Shown here in pieces: positions 46,702 to 57,800 of a DNA stretch of 64,000 bases. This DNA is from Ornithodoros turicata. Taxonomy: Eukaryota; Arthropoda; Arachnida; Ixodida; Argasidae. How positions within the stretch are numbered: position 1 is the first letter of the stretch; each line of letters starts with the position of its first letter. Made by a program: the position numbers and the translations under genes. The stretch spans positions 26,003,511-26,067,510 of the forward strand of contig NC_088210.1 in the NCBI RefSeq assembly GCF_037126465.1. Direction: 5' to 3'. The notes beneath the pieces were generated by a model. The model was not told where the DNA came from, ran no database searches, and was given only the letters and a program-made list of their open reading frames with translations.

Positions 46702-47583
46702 AAAGCTTCACGCGACTATGGGGTGTCACGTGGTGGCTGGCCTTATAAAGTCACGGACACACCTACACGGCGGTAGGCCCTCTGTTGGTAATTGGATGAA
46801 ACTCACCACATGCTCGTTTGCAGCACGAGTAGTGTAGGGTATGCATAGGAATGCTCTTGGTGCCTATACCATTGAACGTTGTCAAGAAACAACGACACTG
46901 TCGTCATACACGTTCCTTTCTATCAACTGCTACATATGAGCATTGCATCGCAATTGCGGCTCCATTTTCCTGCCAAGGTTCACGTGTCGTAAATGCTATT
47001 TTGCTCTCAAGTACTTTCACCTCCATTCTCTCTAATTCTATGCAAAAGAAAGGAAGTAGATTTCGTGCACCCGTGCAACGCTCGGATGACATCGTTACAA
47101 AAAAAATTCTTCGGGGTGACGCCTCTCTTTTGAACGAACTCTCCGCTCCATTGTGATGACCGTAACCGTCCATTCCGAATCTGCGGTCTGTGTCGTTGAT
47201 ATCAGGCGAGTACAGGTACCAGTAGATGCTATCTACGAATCTATTATATAGGGAGATGATGAAATGAACCTGACGGCGGCTCGATTGTAAAGCGAGACGT
47301 AATTGTGTGTTGTGGTATAAAATTTTCTGCCTTGCGAACTTCGCGAAAACCGGGGAGGGTACAGTACGGGGTGCCATGATGGCTTTCGAACGCACGCAGC
47401 GACGTATATATGCCTTTTTTGTTATCCGTCGTTCTTTTCGTTCGTAATTGTACCTCACGATGGATATGGTACCGTTGAACGGTGGCCTGACAACAATGGT
47501 AGGAGGTACAGACTGAGCGTATTCTCGCAGTGTGCTGCGTTGCTTCCATGGTTGCTGTCATTATATAATTATACCCCTTATGC

Positions 47584-47841
47584 ACAAGCAGCACAACATA
47601 TTGGCCCAATATGGACACTACTGGCCCGATATTGGTGCAATCTTGGTCCAATACCCCAAGCAGCACAACATCCTGGCCCGATATTGGACCAATATTGGCA
47701 ATGCCGGCCCAGTATTGTCCAAGATTGCGTCAATACCGCCAATATTGGGCCAAGATGTTGTGCTGCTTGGGACTGGTCTAATATTGGTCCAATATTGGGC
47801 CGATATTGTCAATATTGGTCCAAGATGTTGTGCTGCTTGGG
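47584..47841. mobile_element. CCAATATTGG fold-back, one copy nested in another
   Basis: Outer left half 47584-47653 (starting ACAAGCAGCACAACATATTG) and outer right half 47772-47841 (ending AAGATGTTGTGCTGCTTGGG) flank a complete inner copy at 47654-47771 with both ends. The two outer halves are about 70 bp each, so the inner copy landed at the centre of an older 140-bp copy. Confidence 0.8.
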
Positions 47842-48521
47842 TGTATATTTGCATGAAAGCCTTTCTCGTTTGCTGGGACATATTCACTCGAACAGTGCCA
47901 CAAGGGGGTTTCTTGAATTCGCCCTCCTCTATTTTTACCGCGCTGCACACATTTGCGGGGCGGTTTCCTGCATTAGTGGTTTACGACGACATCGTTTGCA
48001 ATTCAAGACGGGAAGCAAACAGCGTGTAGAAGAAGCACAAGGTCACCCGGCCGGCACCGAGGCTCCCTGTTGTCCGAACTAGCAGCATTCCTGGCCGAAT
48101 CGGAGGCATGAATCAACCCAGCGCTGGTAATATTTATCGAGGCTCTCCTCCCAAGCCGTCTTGCCAGGTCACCGTTAGAAGCGCAAGGCCACCGCTTCTA
48201 CACTTCTTGTTTCCTTTGCACGGTGTCTCTATACGTTGCAATGGGAAGTTTTACAACCGTCCTCCGTTTTGTTAGTTCTCTAACGGAACCAGTTCTGCGA
48301 GAGATAAAGTGAGCAAGAATTACATTTCAACAGCGAGTTTCTTAGCTGGCATGCAATTAAAGATGGCGGCACACTTCCACCGACTCCGGCTGAACGCTCC
48401 CTTGGCCACACGTTCCTATAACGCAATCGGTATTGCCCCCTCACCAGACTGCGCCTAATGCAGAGTGCTAGAAGACACCAAGCGCACAGCGTGCATAAAC
48501 GAGCGATTCAAAGACGTTAAG

Positions 48522-48826
48522 ACCAGCGGCATGGCCGAGTGGGCTAAGGCGTCCGCTCGTTGGTAATGACCAAGGTCGTGCTGTAGACTGGGAGGTGGTG
48601 GGCTCCAATCCTACCGCCGGCTGTGCTGTCTGATGTTTTCCCTGGGTTTTCTGAAGACTTTCCAGGCGAATGTCGCTACAGTTCTCCCTGAAGTCGGCCC
48701 AGGACGCATACTAAAATCCCCCTGTCCCCCACTCCTTCCTGCTGTCCTCTCTCCGTCTGTCCACATCTGTACGCCGCTCATAGACCAAGTTGCTTCGCGG
48801 CGCTAACACGCAATAAAAAACAAAAA
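48522..48826 (+). mobile_element. Full-length tRNA-derived SINE with 13-bp target duplication
   Basis: The head AGCGGCATGGCCGAGTGGGC carries a consensus A box (TGGCCGAGTGGG, tRNA-Ser/Leu type), and a weakened B box GGCTCCAATCC lies about 70 bp on. The shared body and 3' motif TTGCTTCGCGGCGCTAACAC lead to an A-rich tail. CAAAGACGTTAAG is duplicated at 48509-48521 and 48827-48839, proof of retroposition. The family resembles the tRNA-derived SINEs described in hard ticks (Ruka type); that match is from memory. Confidence 0.88.
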
Positions 48827-49224
48827 CAAAGACGTTAAGTGCTACGTCGACGGGACCTCTTATCATGTAGGAAGTACCCAGTGTCTGGCCTATCTATCGC
48901 CAGGTCCATCTGACCTCTGGGCGATTGGAAAGTTGTGTACCACTCTGTAACTCCCTCTTGTGGAACACACGTCCACCTCCTCGACAACCTAAGCGTGTTG
49001 AAGTAAGGAGCCCAATGTAGTGTCACGTAGGTCACGTGTCATGTAGGTCAACGTCTCCACATTTTTTTTTCTCTTTTTTTTAAGCCAACGTACGTACTTC
49101 CATCTCTTCCGGATAAATTGAAATGTAGCGAGTGAAAAGCAGAAGATTGGAGGTCTGAGTTACTGCAGTGGCATATCTATGGAGTTTGCGACAACCCGTA
49201 CGAGAGTGTCGTACTCTTCTAGAC

Positions 49225-49475
49225 TCATCGAACAGATGCGTGGTGGTGGTGGTACTGCTCTGAAAGAGCACGCCGTTGTCGACATCACAGAGGTGGGCAA
49301 CGTCACCACTAACGCTCTGGTAATGTGCGTCTTGGGTCGACTTCTGCGGGAAACTGTGCCGACTTATGTCTGACAACCCGTCTGAGGAAAAACCAGCAAA
49401 AACCCCAAACAGCACAGCCGGCACCCAGGTTATTCGAACCCACGTACCTCCTAGTCTCAAACGTGACTCCACCAC
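49225..49475 (-). mobile_element. tRNA-derived SINE, variant body
   Basis: Minus-strand copy. The tRNA-like head has B box GGGTTCGAATAACC. The body shares the CGGCACAGTTTCCCGCAGAA part, but the 3' region is GTGACGTTGCCCACCTCTGT then GATGTCGACAACGGCGTGCT, a second tail type shared with the copy at 62000. Confidence 0.65.
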
Positions 49476-49807
49476 AACTTCACCACATAACACGTTCGTA
49501 GCCAATCATCATCCCGAATGACGTCGTTCTGTCTCCTGATTTGTTGAAAACGAGAGGTGTACGCCCCTTCGTAGCACTTACACAGCTGCCTTAATCGTGA
49601 CAAAAAGGCCTGCGCCCCGCACTTTCCAGAAGCTGGTCCGTCAGCATGTTATGTAGTAGACATTCCGTTTCGAGACTGTGGTAAGGACCTCCTACACTGG
49701 ACCTTCTAAAGTAACGAACGGACCAGTCTGCTTGCGTGTTTACTCCCCTAAAAATGAGCGGGAACATACAAACAAACAATGCTCATGACGACGCCATGTG
49801 GGCATGT

Positions 49808-49956
49808 CCCCAACAGCAGCGAATATCCTCTGGATGTACGAATAACGTCCTAACGGATTCGTACGTCCGATGGATATCTGAGGGATATCTATCGGACGTA
49901 CGACTTCGTTTAGGACATTATTCGTACATCCAGAGGATATTCGCTGTTGTTCGGGG
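49808..49956. mobile_element. TACGTCC fold-back MITE, copy 2
   Basis: Ends CCCCAACAGCAGCGAATATC and its inverse around the same palindromic body as 45399-45545 (GTACGTCCGATGGATATCTG...TATCGGACGTAC). Total length 149 bp. Confidence 0.85.
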
Positions 49957-51854
49957 TTCGTCATCGCGCCATAGCGAGACCAAGCAGGGACGCCTCACCG
50001 CCACGCACCACGTCACACGGTGCTCTCCCCTTGTGTAACGCCATTGCTCGTACGTTAATTGGTTCACATCTTTGCTATCCCAGTACTCCATGCTGAGAAC
50101 TATGTACGTGCAACCTGAATTCCTCCGACTTCCTAGCGGCGGTGACCATTCCTCGGTGCGCACGCTCCTGGAGGGGTAATATACAGGAAAAAGATAAATA
50201 CGTAACAAATTAAAGTGGCCATGCCCATGGGAGAGTGCATGTCCTCCTCCTCCCTTCATCCGGCTTCCATTTATAAGCAGACCTTCTAAATGATTGCGAT
50301 GGCAAGAACTGGTTTCACGCGAGTTGTAAAGAGAGGAGGGCTTTTGGTCCAGTTGGCACGGTTGTTATGTCGCTTTGTTCCTCTGGCCTGTAGACTCTCA
50401 CCCGTGATTTCTTTTTTGCTGTTGGAATTTCCCGAGGAACAATGCCGTACCTATATCACATTTTATTTTATTTATTTTTTAATTTTTTTTATCGTGAAAT
50501 GCTTTTGTGTTAGAAGAATTTTACTCTGTATCGTGGGTGCATGCGATAAAGACGAAAGAGGACCTCGTCGAAAAGTCTTCAAAGTCTGCCGTGTGGACAT
50601 TATGTGGACGTTTACTTCTCAGTCAGAAATCATACAGTTAACTTGAGTTACGGTGTTCTTTCTGTCATAGCCACTTTTCTTTCGTCCTTCGGCTTATGGT
50701 CCTCTAGGTTGCAATAGTTCCTAAACTTCGCATTACCTTCCGAGTATTTAGTCCAGAAAGCGAGTAACGGTTGTGGCAGTGCTTACAGTGCACTTAACTG
50801 CCATTGAGGCTTAGCGTCTACCATCAGTTGCATCAAACGGGAAAATACGAGCACGTCCGATAGTTGCAGAACAGCATACTGACCACTTACACAATACTGC
50901 ATTGTTTTTGTCTCGCAACACGAATGTTGGTCCAATAATTGGTTTACAATGAATTCTAAAGCAGTTGCGTATATTACTCGTAATAGACGGTGTTTACAAA
51001 GTTTCGAAAGTGTCTCAAACATAACAGGATGTCGTTCTTGGCCGGGAGGTCTTAGGAGAACTACAGCCACCAGGAAGGAAACTTACGACATTATCAATAA
51101 GCCTAATACATCATCCCTGTCAGAGTTACCCCAACTTCGATTGTCGTCCACATGTACTTGTCGACCCTATCACACATATTTATTTATTTATATTGGAGGG
51201 AGGGTTGTCCTTCCGTCTTCTATAACCCCGACCTGTTCTTTGCGTTTGAACAAGGCTATTAGTCCCACTGTGACCTAATTTTTTCTAGTGTGTTCGCGAA
51301 TAGCCTGTGTATGTCTGCCTGTTCCGTTTTTATTTTTTTGGCTCGATTGGACAAGTTTTTATTCTTGCGCGTAATTGCTCCTTTTTATTATTCTATTTGT
51401 TCTGCTATCCTGCTGCTGCATCCTGCTGTAAATAGATATTGCTTAGAGATACTATTGATGTTGTTTCGACGCATGCGCAGCACAGTGGGGTTCTGTTCGT
51501 ATCCGTAGGATTCCTCCATTCACGTGAAACGCCGATCCGTGGGGTCGGATAGCTCCAGTGCTTCCTTCCTATAAAGCGTGTATTTATGTGTGTTGCCCCA
51601 GGCTTTGTATTTACTTACGATATCCTTACTACATCGCAGATGTAACTGATCAGCTGTCTTCTGTTACTACATGTATGTATCTGGGGCAATTATGAAAGCA
51701 CGTTTCCTTTTTCCTTCTCCGAACTCTATTTCGTTTGCGCTCTAAGGCATTCAGGCGTATAGCAAGCTGATGAGCACCAGGATGCATAACAAGATACAGC
51801 ACTCATGCACCCACTACGAACACCTCGCGTTGGTGCACTGGTTGACAGGACGCC

Positions 51855-52156
51855 TTTTTTTTTATTCCATGTTTGTGCCGCGAAGCAACTGTGTCTATGA
51901 GCGGCGTATAGACGTGGACGGATGGAGAGAGGACAGCAGGAAGGAGCGCGGGATAGGGTGTTTACTATGCACCCTGGGCCGACTTCGGGAGCAACTGGGC
52001 TGTTATTATCATGGGCAGCTATTTCTGGAAAGTCTGCGGAAAAGACCAGGGAAACCCTCAGACATCACAGCCGCTGCCGGTATTCGAACCGGTGTCACCT
52101 CTCAGTCTCTGTGTATAGGGAAAGCAATCATCCTAAACCGCTACGCCACGCGGCTG
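51855..52156 (-). mobile_element. tRNA-derived SINE, copy with fold-back at its 5' end
   Basis: On the minus strand the head GGCAGCCGCGTGGCGTAGCG with B box CCGGTTCGAATACC leads into the standard body and a TTTTTTTTT (A) tail at 51855. (T)GACAGGA stands before the tail and again right after the fold-back element at 52296, so the fold-back appears to have inserted at the SINE's 5' end inside its target duplication. Confidence 0.75.
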
Positions 52157-52296
52157 CCCAAGCAGCACAATATCTTGGCCCGACATTGGTATTGGCTATA
52201 ATATTGATATTGGATATCGGCAATGCCGGGCCAATATCGGCCCAGCATTGCCAATATCCAGTCAATATTGGACCAAGATGATATGTGCTGGTTGGG
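52157..52296. mobile_element. CCAATATTGG fold-back element, copy 5
   Basis: Starts CCCAAGCAGCACAATATCTT and ends GATGATATGTGCTGGTTGGG. Palindrome variants at 52231, 52242, 52251 and 52262 (steps 11, 9, 11). It abuts the SINE at 51855-52156 exactly. Confidence 0.8.
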
Positions 52297-52868
52297 CGGT
52301 GACAGGAGGATTGCAGGTCCTCCACAGATTTTGTGACGTATTAACGGTCGTACCAGGGACATCGAGATGTCCAGTACAGGACGTCTTGTGGACGTATTAA
52401 GTAAAAACCTTTTCCCTCTCGGAAACTCGTATATCAGCCCAAACGGACGACCAGGCGTTGACATGTTCAGCGAGAACAGATATAGGTATAGCAGTACACT
52501 TCCTGCTACCCAGCAGAGTGAGCGCTGCAAGTAAAAAACGAGATCCTCTCTCCTGTAGTAGCGAAGTCGTACGGCTTAATCCAGGCAGGCATGGGTCAAA
52601 ATACGTCACCGTCTCAGCAATACGGAAACGTCGAAAGACAGTCAGTGACCCTCTTTTTTAGCCGCTCCCAACATGCCTGAGCGCGTACCGTCACACTTGG
52701 TTAGCCCTTATGATGATGCTACTCTTGGTAATGATGGTCCTACGAAGTATCCGTACACGATTTAAGTAAATTACTCGTCCGACGCGTTGTCACACGAGCG
52801 CTGAACTCGACTGACGTCTCTCAATCGGGCTTGGAAAGTGACAACAAAGAATGGCATAAGGGAATTCA

Positions 52869-52911
52869 GATTGATTGATTGATTTTTTTCTTTTAAAATC
52901 AATCAATCTGT
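52869..52911. repeat. Short hairpin AGATTGATTGATT
   Basis: AGATTGATTGATT and AATCAATCAATCT are separated by a T-rich loop. Confidence 0.7.
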
Positions 52912-53628
52912 TAAAGAATGGCACTTGAGGAGGATGGCTAATACATGTAAGTAAGATGAGTCTAACTATAGACGATGCAGCTAATGTGGGTAAAATGTGG
53001 AATAAACTTAAGTTACTCTGCGTCAGGAACGAACGCGTTGTACCGTTCTGCCTCCGCTAGACTGCCAGGTTATCGAAATTTGTTATGTCGGCATGCTTGG
53101 ATTGCTTGGATTCGCTTAGATCACAAGCAGAGCAGCAAACAGGGCGTGACCACAAAAACGCACGTGCGTTTATAGAGGTAGAGGTAGTCTACGTTAGAAG
53201 TTCCTTTTCTTGAAATCCGCTAAAAAAAAAAAAAAAACGACGAATGGCGCAACAAACTGTTAACCTTTTGTTTTACTATATTCTCCTTAAATTTTAGAAT
53301 ATTATGTCACGGAAGAATTTTTGGTGGTGAGAATTTTTTTACAGACGCCACTTCACGAAAAAAAAAAAAAGAGTAAATTGTAGACCAATTACAGCTTATA
53401 GCCCTCTAGATAGCAATTAGTCCTCAGCACTGCAAATAATAATAGTAATTATACATTTTTATTTCATTAAATACACTAATCGCAAAAAATACAGGCAAGC
53501 CTATAAGCGGATGAGCTTGTGTGCTGGTTGGCGAAGAGGCTCAAAATACACTCAATTACAACGCTATTTTCACATAACATTCAACAATACCACAAACAAC
53601 AGAATAGTCAACAAACATGGCGGAAGCT

Positions 53629-53675
53629 ATAATAATAATAATAATAATAATGATAATAATAATAATTATTATTAT
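53629..53675. repeat. (AAT)n microsatellite
   Basis: About fifteen AAT/TAA-type units with one GAT interruption, turning into an ATT run. Confidence 0.9.
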
Positions 53676-54300
53676 AATCTAATTACCAACGATTTGCTGA
53701 TATAGGTTCAGGTATATAAATAAATCAATAGATGGGGCTGCTACTGAAAGCAGCACGACTAATAGGCCTGACCCCAATGCATTATTGACATGCTGCATAT
53801 GACATAGTCCTTACACTTCGCATAAACTTTCGCGTATTTATTCCCGGAAGGGACTTATGCTTGTGGAAACGCATCTAGCCCCCCAAAAAACTGAAGTTAC
53901 CCGTTTTCTTTTTCTTACAGCGTAGTGCCTGCAGAGGGCGTAAACATTAACCACGTCATGAACACGTATACGAAAATAAACAAAACTTCTCGAACCCGCC
54001 GCCAGACGTGGCCGCAACAAAAACAGAATTCTCTTTGCGCTGTTTCAGCACATTCCCTGGTTCAACTTATTTACGCCACGAAAGGCTGTAACACGCAGCA
54101 TCCAGTAAAGCGTGCATGTGCGACGTGCTATTATTTTACACTCAACGAGACGGAGCGCACTTCTCTCAACACGGTTCATAGCGCTCAACGCACTAACTTC
54201 GCTTACAAAGCGAAACCGAAACTGTTATGCTTATTCTGTCGTCTGCGATGCCAGGCGACGCCTACCCTCTCTCTCCATCTTCGCGTGCGTTACTCGGGAC

Positions 54301-54700
54301 CACGACCTACTAGATTATAACGGTCATGTCATAATCGGCAACCCCCGTGAGGAGCCCGTTCGCACCATCCATATCGACCCGCGATATATCTACATCATGA
54401 TTGGACAATGAAAATTTGTATTTTGAACGCGCACCATCGGCCGTACGACTACTGTAGCAGACGACAGCAACGGCGCCTATGAAAACGCGTAGAAGGATGA
54501 TGATAATCAACTTTAGAAAGAAGCATCCCTCGTGGGACATCCACCGCTTGTACAAAAATACTAAGGTAAGCTGAAGTACAAAGTATTGTAGAAATTGAGG
54601 ACGCAATAACCTTGCCGATGGGTAGCGCCACCGCTAGCTTCCGAATGCGGCGCTGGGAAGGAGCGCCTATGACATGGTCGTTATAATCTAGTGGGTCGTG
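54301..54700. mobile_element. 400-bp TIR element between two direct repeats
   Basis: 33-bp terminal inverted repeats, CACGACCTACTAGATTATAA and, inverted, CACGACCCACTAGATTATAA, with three mismatches over the full length. It lies exactly between two direct copies of another sequence (54163-54300 and 54701-54866: CTCTCAACAC, TTAACTTCGCTTACAAAACG, TCTGTCGTCTGCG, AGGCGACGCCTA). Non-coding; it contains a single AGCAGACGACAG. Confidence 0.65.
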
Positions 54701-54866
54701 CTCTCAACACAGTTTATGGGGCTCAACGCGTTAACTTCGCTTACAAAACGAAACCGAACCTGTTTTATTGACTTGACGCCCGTGCTTCTTCTGTCGTCTG
54801 CGGTTGCGAGGCGACGCCTAACCGTCTCTCTTCATCTTCGCATACGTTTCTTACTCGAGACGGGAC

Positions 54867-57800
54867 CCGAATGTCGGACGGGTCAGGTCGTGTCAGGCGC
54901 GGCATGACGCCCGCGTTTGCGAGCAACGTCGGAGCGCATTCCTTTCCGCTTCTGCGGACGCTTGCTTCGTCGCCCCGAACACCTGTGGCGAACGTAACCT
55001 TCCTTTCGAAAAGGCGGACTTGTGTTTATGCTCGCACGCTATCCAGAAACACCTGTTGCATCTCTCTCTGCGAGGAACCTAGTGACGCGTGGAATGTTTT
55101 GGATGCCAGTTGTATGTTTGTGCAAGTTGAGCGCGCTGGGAGTTACAGTAAAGTGTAATTTGGTTGGAATTGTTTGCAACGTCGTATGGCAGATGTAAGT
55201 AGTGCCCGACAAGGAGGATCTGTGTGCTTATTTTGTAGAGAGATGCTGTTGGACAAAGGCTTCGCGTGAGCACTTTCCGCGCGGAGAGAGGGTGATGTTC
55301 CTGCTCGACGTCGTAGTTAAGTAATGGCTGCTGCTGCAATGACACTAGCCGTGGGAGACACTAACCGATGTTTTTCGGTGTCGTGTCTACCTTCTATGTT
55401 CCACTACTACAGCGTTATACGTCGACGTCGAAGATGACATGCGTGAAATTACACCCTAAGAGAGATAAAATAATAATAATTAATAAATAAAAAAGTGCAA
55501 ACTGGGGAGGAATTACAGCTTCTAGTCCCTTTAATTGCAGCTACTCTCCATTTTAGTCACCTGCTCCTGAAATTTATTTCCCAGCAATGCAATTATAGTT
55601 CCTAAACTTTGCATACGCCCCCCCCCCCCCCCCCGTCATTATAGTGCCAAAAGGGATAAAAGTACCCTTTTTTATATAGTATTGTGAGGACACTTTATTG
55701 GCACATATTCCCTAAAAGCGTTGAAAGTGACAACGCTTACATACCCCCTATAGTGCATTGTTTGCTGTTGGTAATATCTCTTCCGGATATCTTCTTGGGG
55801 CACGTTACAGGTTATGGTACATACACAGCACGGTAAAACAGTACCAAGCAGTCTGATTTATTGTTTAACCGATTGAAGGGAGCTCCTGGTCTTCGCTATT
55901 GCACGTGTATCCGCATACGCTCGCTTGATTGATTAGAAAAAGAAAAAAAGTGGAGATGTTATATAGTCCCAAAAACACACGGGACTGGCTACTCCACTAT
56001 ACGCATTTATTAAGGAATTAGTTTCGATTTGTATAGTGTTCAACGAAACGCTATTTAAATCTCGCACTTTCTTAAGTGCAGCATTTATTAGGATTAGCGT
56101 AGTTAGCTAAATACGTAAAAGCTGTTGCTGAAGCAGATACCATAGGCGATCTTCCGCGTATGTCTTTGTTGTGTAAACCATATATCATAACGCCATCCCC
56201 GTAAACTTCTGGCAACATTGTTTTGATGAAGCACGTCAATGACAACATTGTCTCAGTGATGTCGACACTACAGTATTTCACCTTGCCCTTGTGCTGCCCA
56301 CACGCGACGTCTGCTGTTTTTTCTCTCTCTCTCTCTCTCTCAAATGTCGTCCGTTTGCTTAGGAAAGGTGCGTAGGCGTCTCCTTTGGGAATACATTTAA
56401 TGCTCGTACGATGACACATCTTCAATGTCTAGGCTACGGCGTGGCTTGACACACCGTTCCTTACGGCTTTCCTCCAAAGATATAATTGACCTCCAGTTTC
56501 GTCATCTGTGTCTGTGTTAAGCTCTGTTGGAAGTGGGCTACTAACCCACGTTTATTGCCTAACGTGTTTGTTCTTCTTGAGGGATTTGTATGTTTATTGG
56601 TTCGTGTCTTGGTCATGGTTGATTAATTTGACTGTTTCGGAACTGGTCAAGCGGCTCTCAATGGGCCATTCTACGCCAAAGCAACACACCGTCAAATGAG
56701 CCTTTTTAAACGTCCACCGTGACTACTTCGGGATTTCACATGACCGGCATTCGGATCGAATGTAGTCAGCCGCAACAAAAGCGTTTCGCATAGATTAATT
56801 CTTTGCAATAAGTTTTTATACATGTTTCATTGTATAATGTGGGAACTTTTGTAAAAGACGTAATAACAGTTTCAAAAGCGATGTTTGCAAAATACCCAAG
56901 TGAAACAGTGTTTTGAACGGAATACGCCCTTTTGAAATTGTGTGTTTCTTTGTTGTATAATAAACCAATTATAAGGTGTCAGAGTATGGTGTAATCACTG
57001 CAAAGATGCGTGCCATGCCATATAAGACAACAGATTTAAACCACGAAAAGTGCAAAAAAATTTTATGTACATCATTTTTTTTTAGCTCCGTACTTCACTG
57101 GAAGCAGTAATAACAGAGGAACACAGAAACGCTGAGCAAACAAAAATATCGCGGCGTTGATGATCTCTAACGCTACATATACTAGAAGCCTAACAGCCTA
57201 GAAGGCAAACATTATTATCTAACATTTATGCCCGTCATACATTATTTCTATGTTTCGTAGGTGATCAGCTTCTGCGCGTAAAAATGCGTTCTTCCACGTC
57301 GACGTCAAAGTGCACTCGAGGCGCCGATCTCGTCAGGGGCCGTTCACCCGAAAAAAGAAAAGTAAAAAAGTAGTTGCGTTAATTGCGTTACGCATCACCG
57401 AAGTCGTAAATCGTAAAGTCCCACATCTTCGGTGTTGTTATTCCTTTTTAAAATGTAATTTTTTTCCCCTGCCTTGTAAGTTTTTCTTTTGTGCTCTGTG
57501 TGTATCTGTTTTCACGCTCTATTACTTTCCCACCCCCACGGCGGAGGGCATGCGCCTTTCGCGGCTGTTGCGGTGCGAAAAGACGCAGAACTGCTTTTGT
57601 TTCCAGAAACCGCCGTTAGTGGCGCTTTTGTTTCCGACGAGAAGATACATTATGGAAGGCGACGAGCCGCCACATTGTGAAGAGGTCGAACGCGAAAAAA
57701 GAAGGAAAGAAAAAGTGTTGTCATGCACACGAGTCGTGTCTTCGGGCCATTGGTTGACGTTGCTTATGAGGCGACTATCTTGTATTGAATTGTAATCAAC

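Noticed and set aside
46904..47458. 184-codon minus-strand open frame
   Set aside because: No recognisable motif, and three other frames are also open in parts; weak evidence for coding.
57310..57795. 161-codon open frame
   Set aside because: Mixed basic and Phe/Cys-rich segments from T-rich DNA; no family pattern or convincing splice sites.
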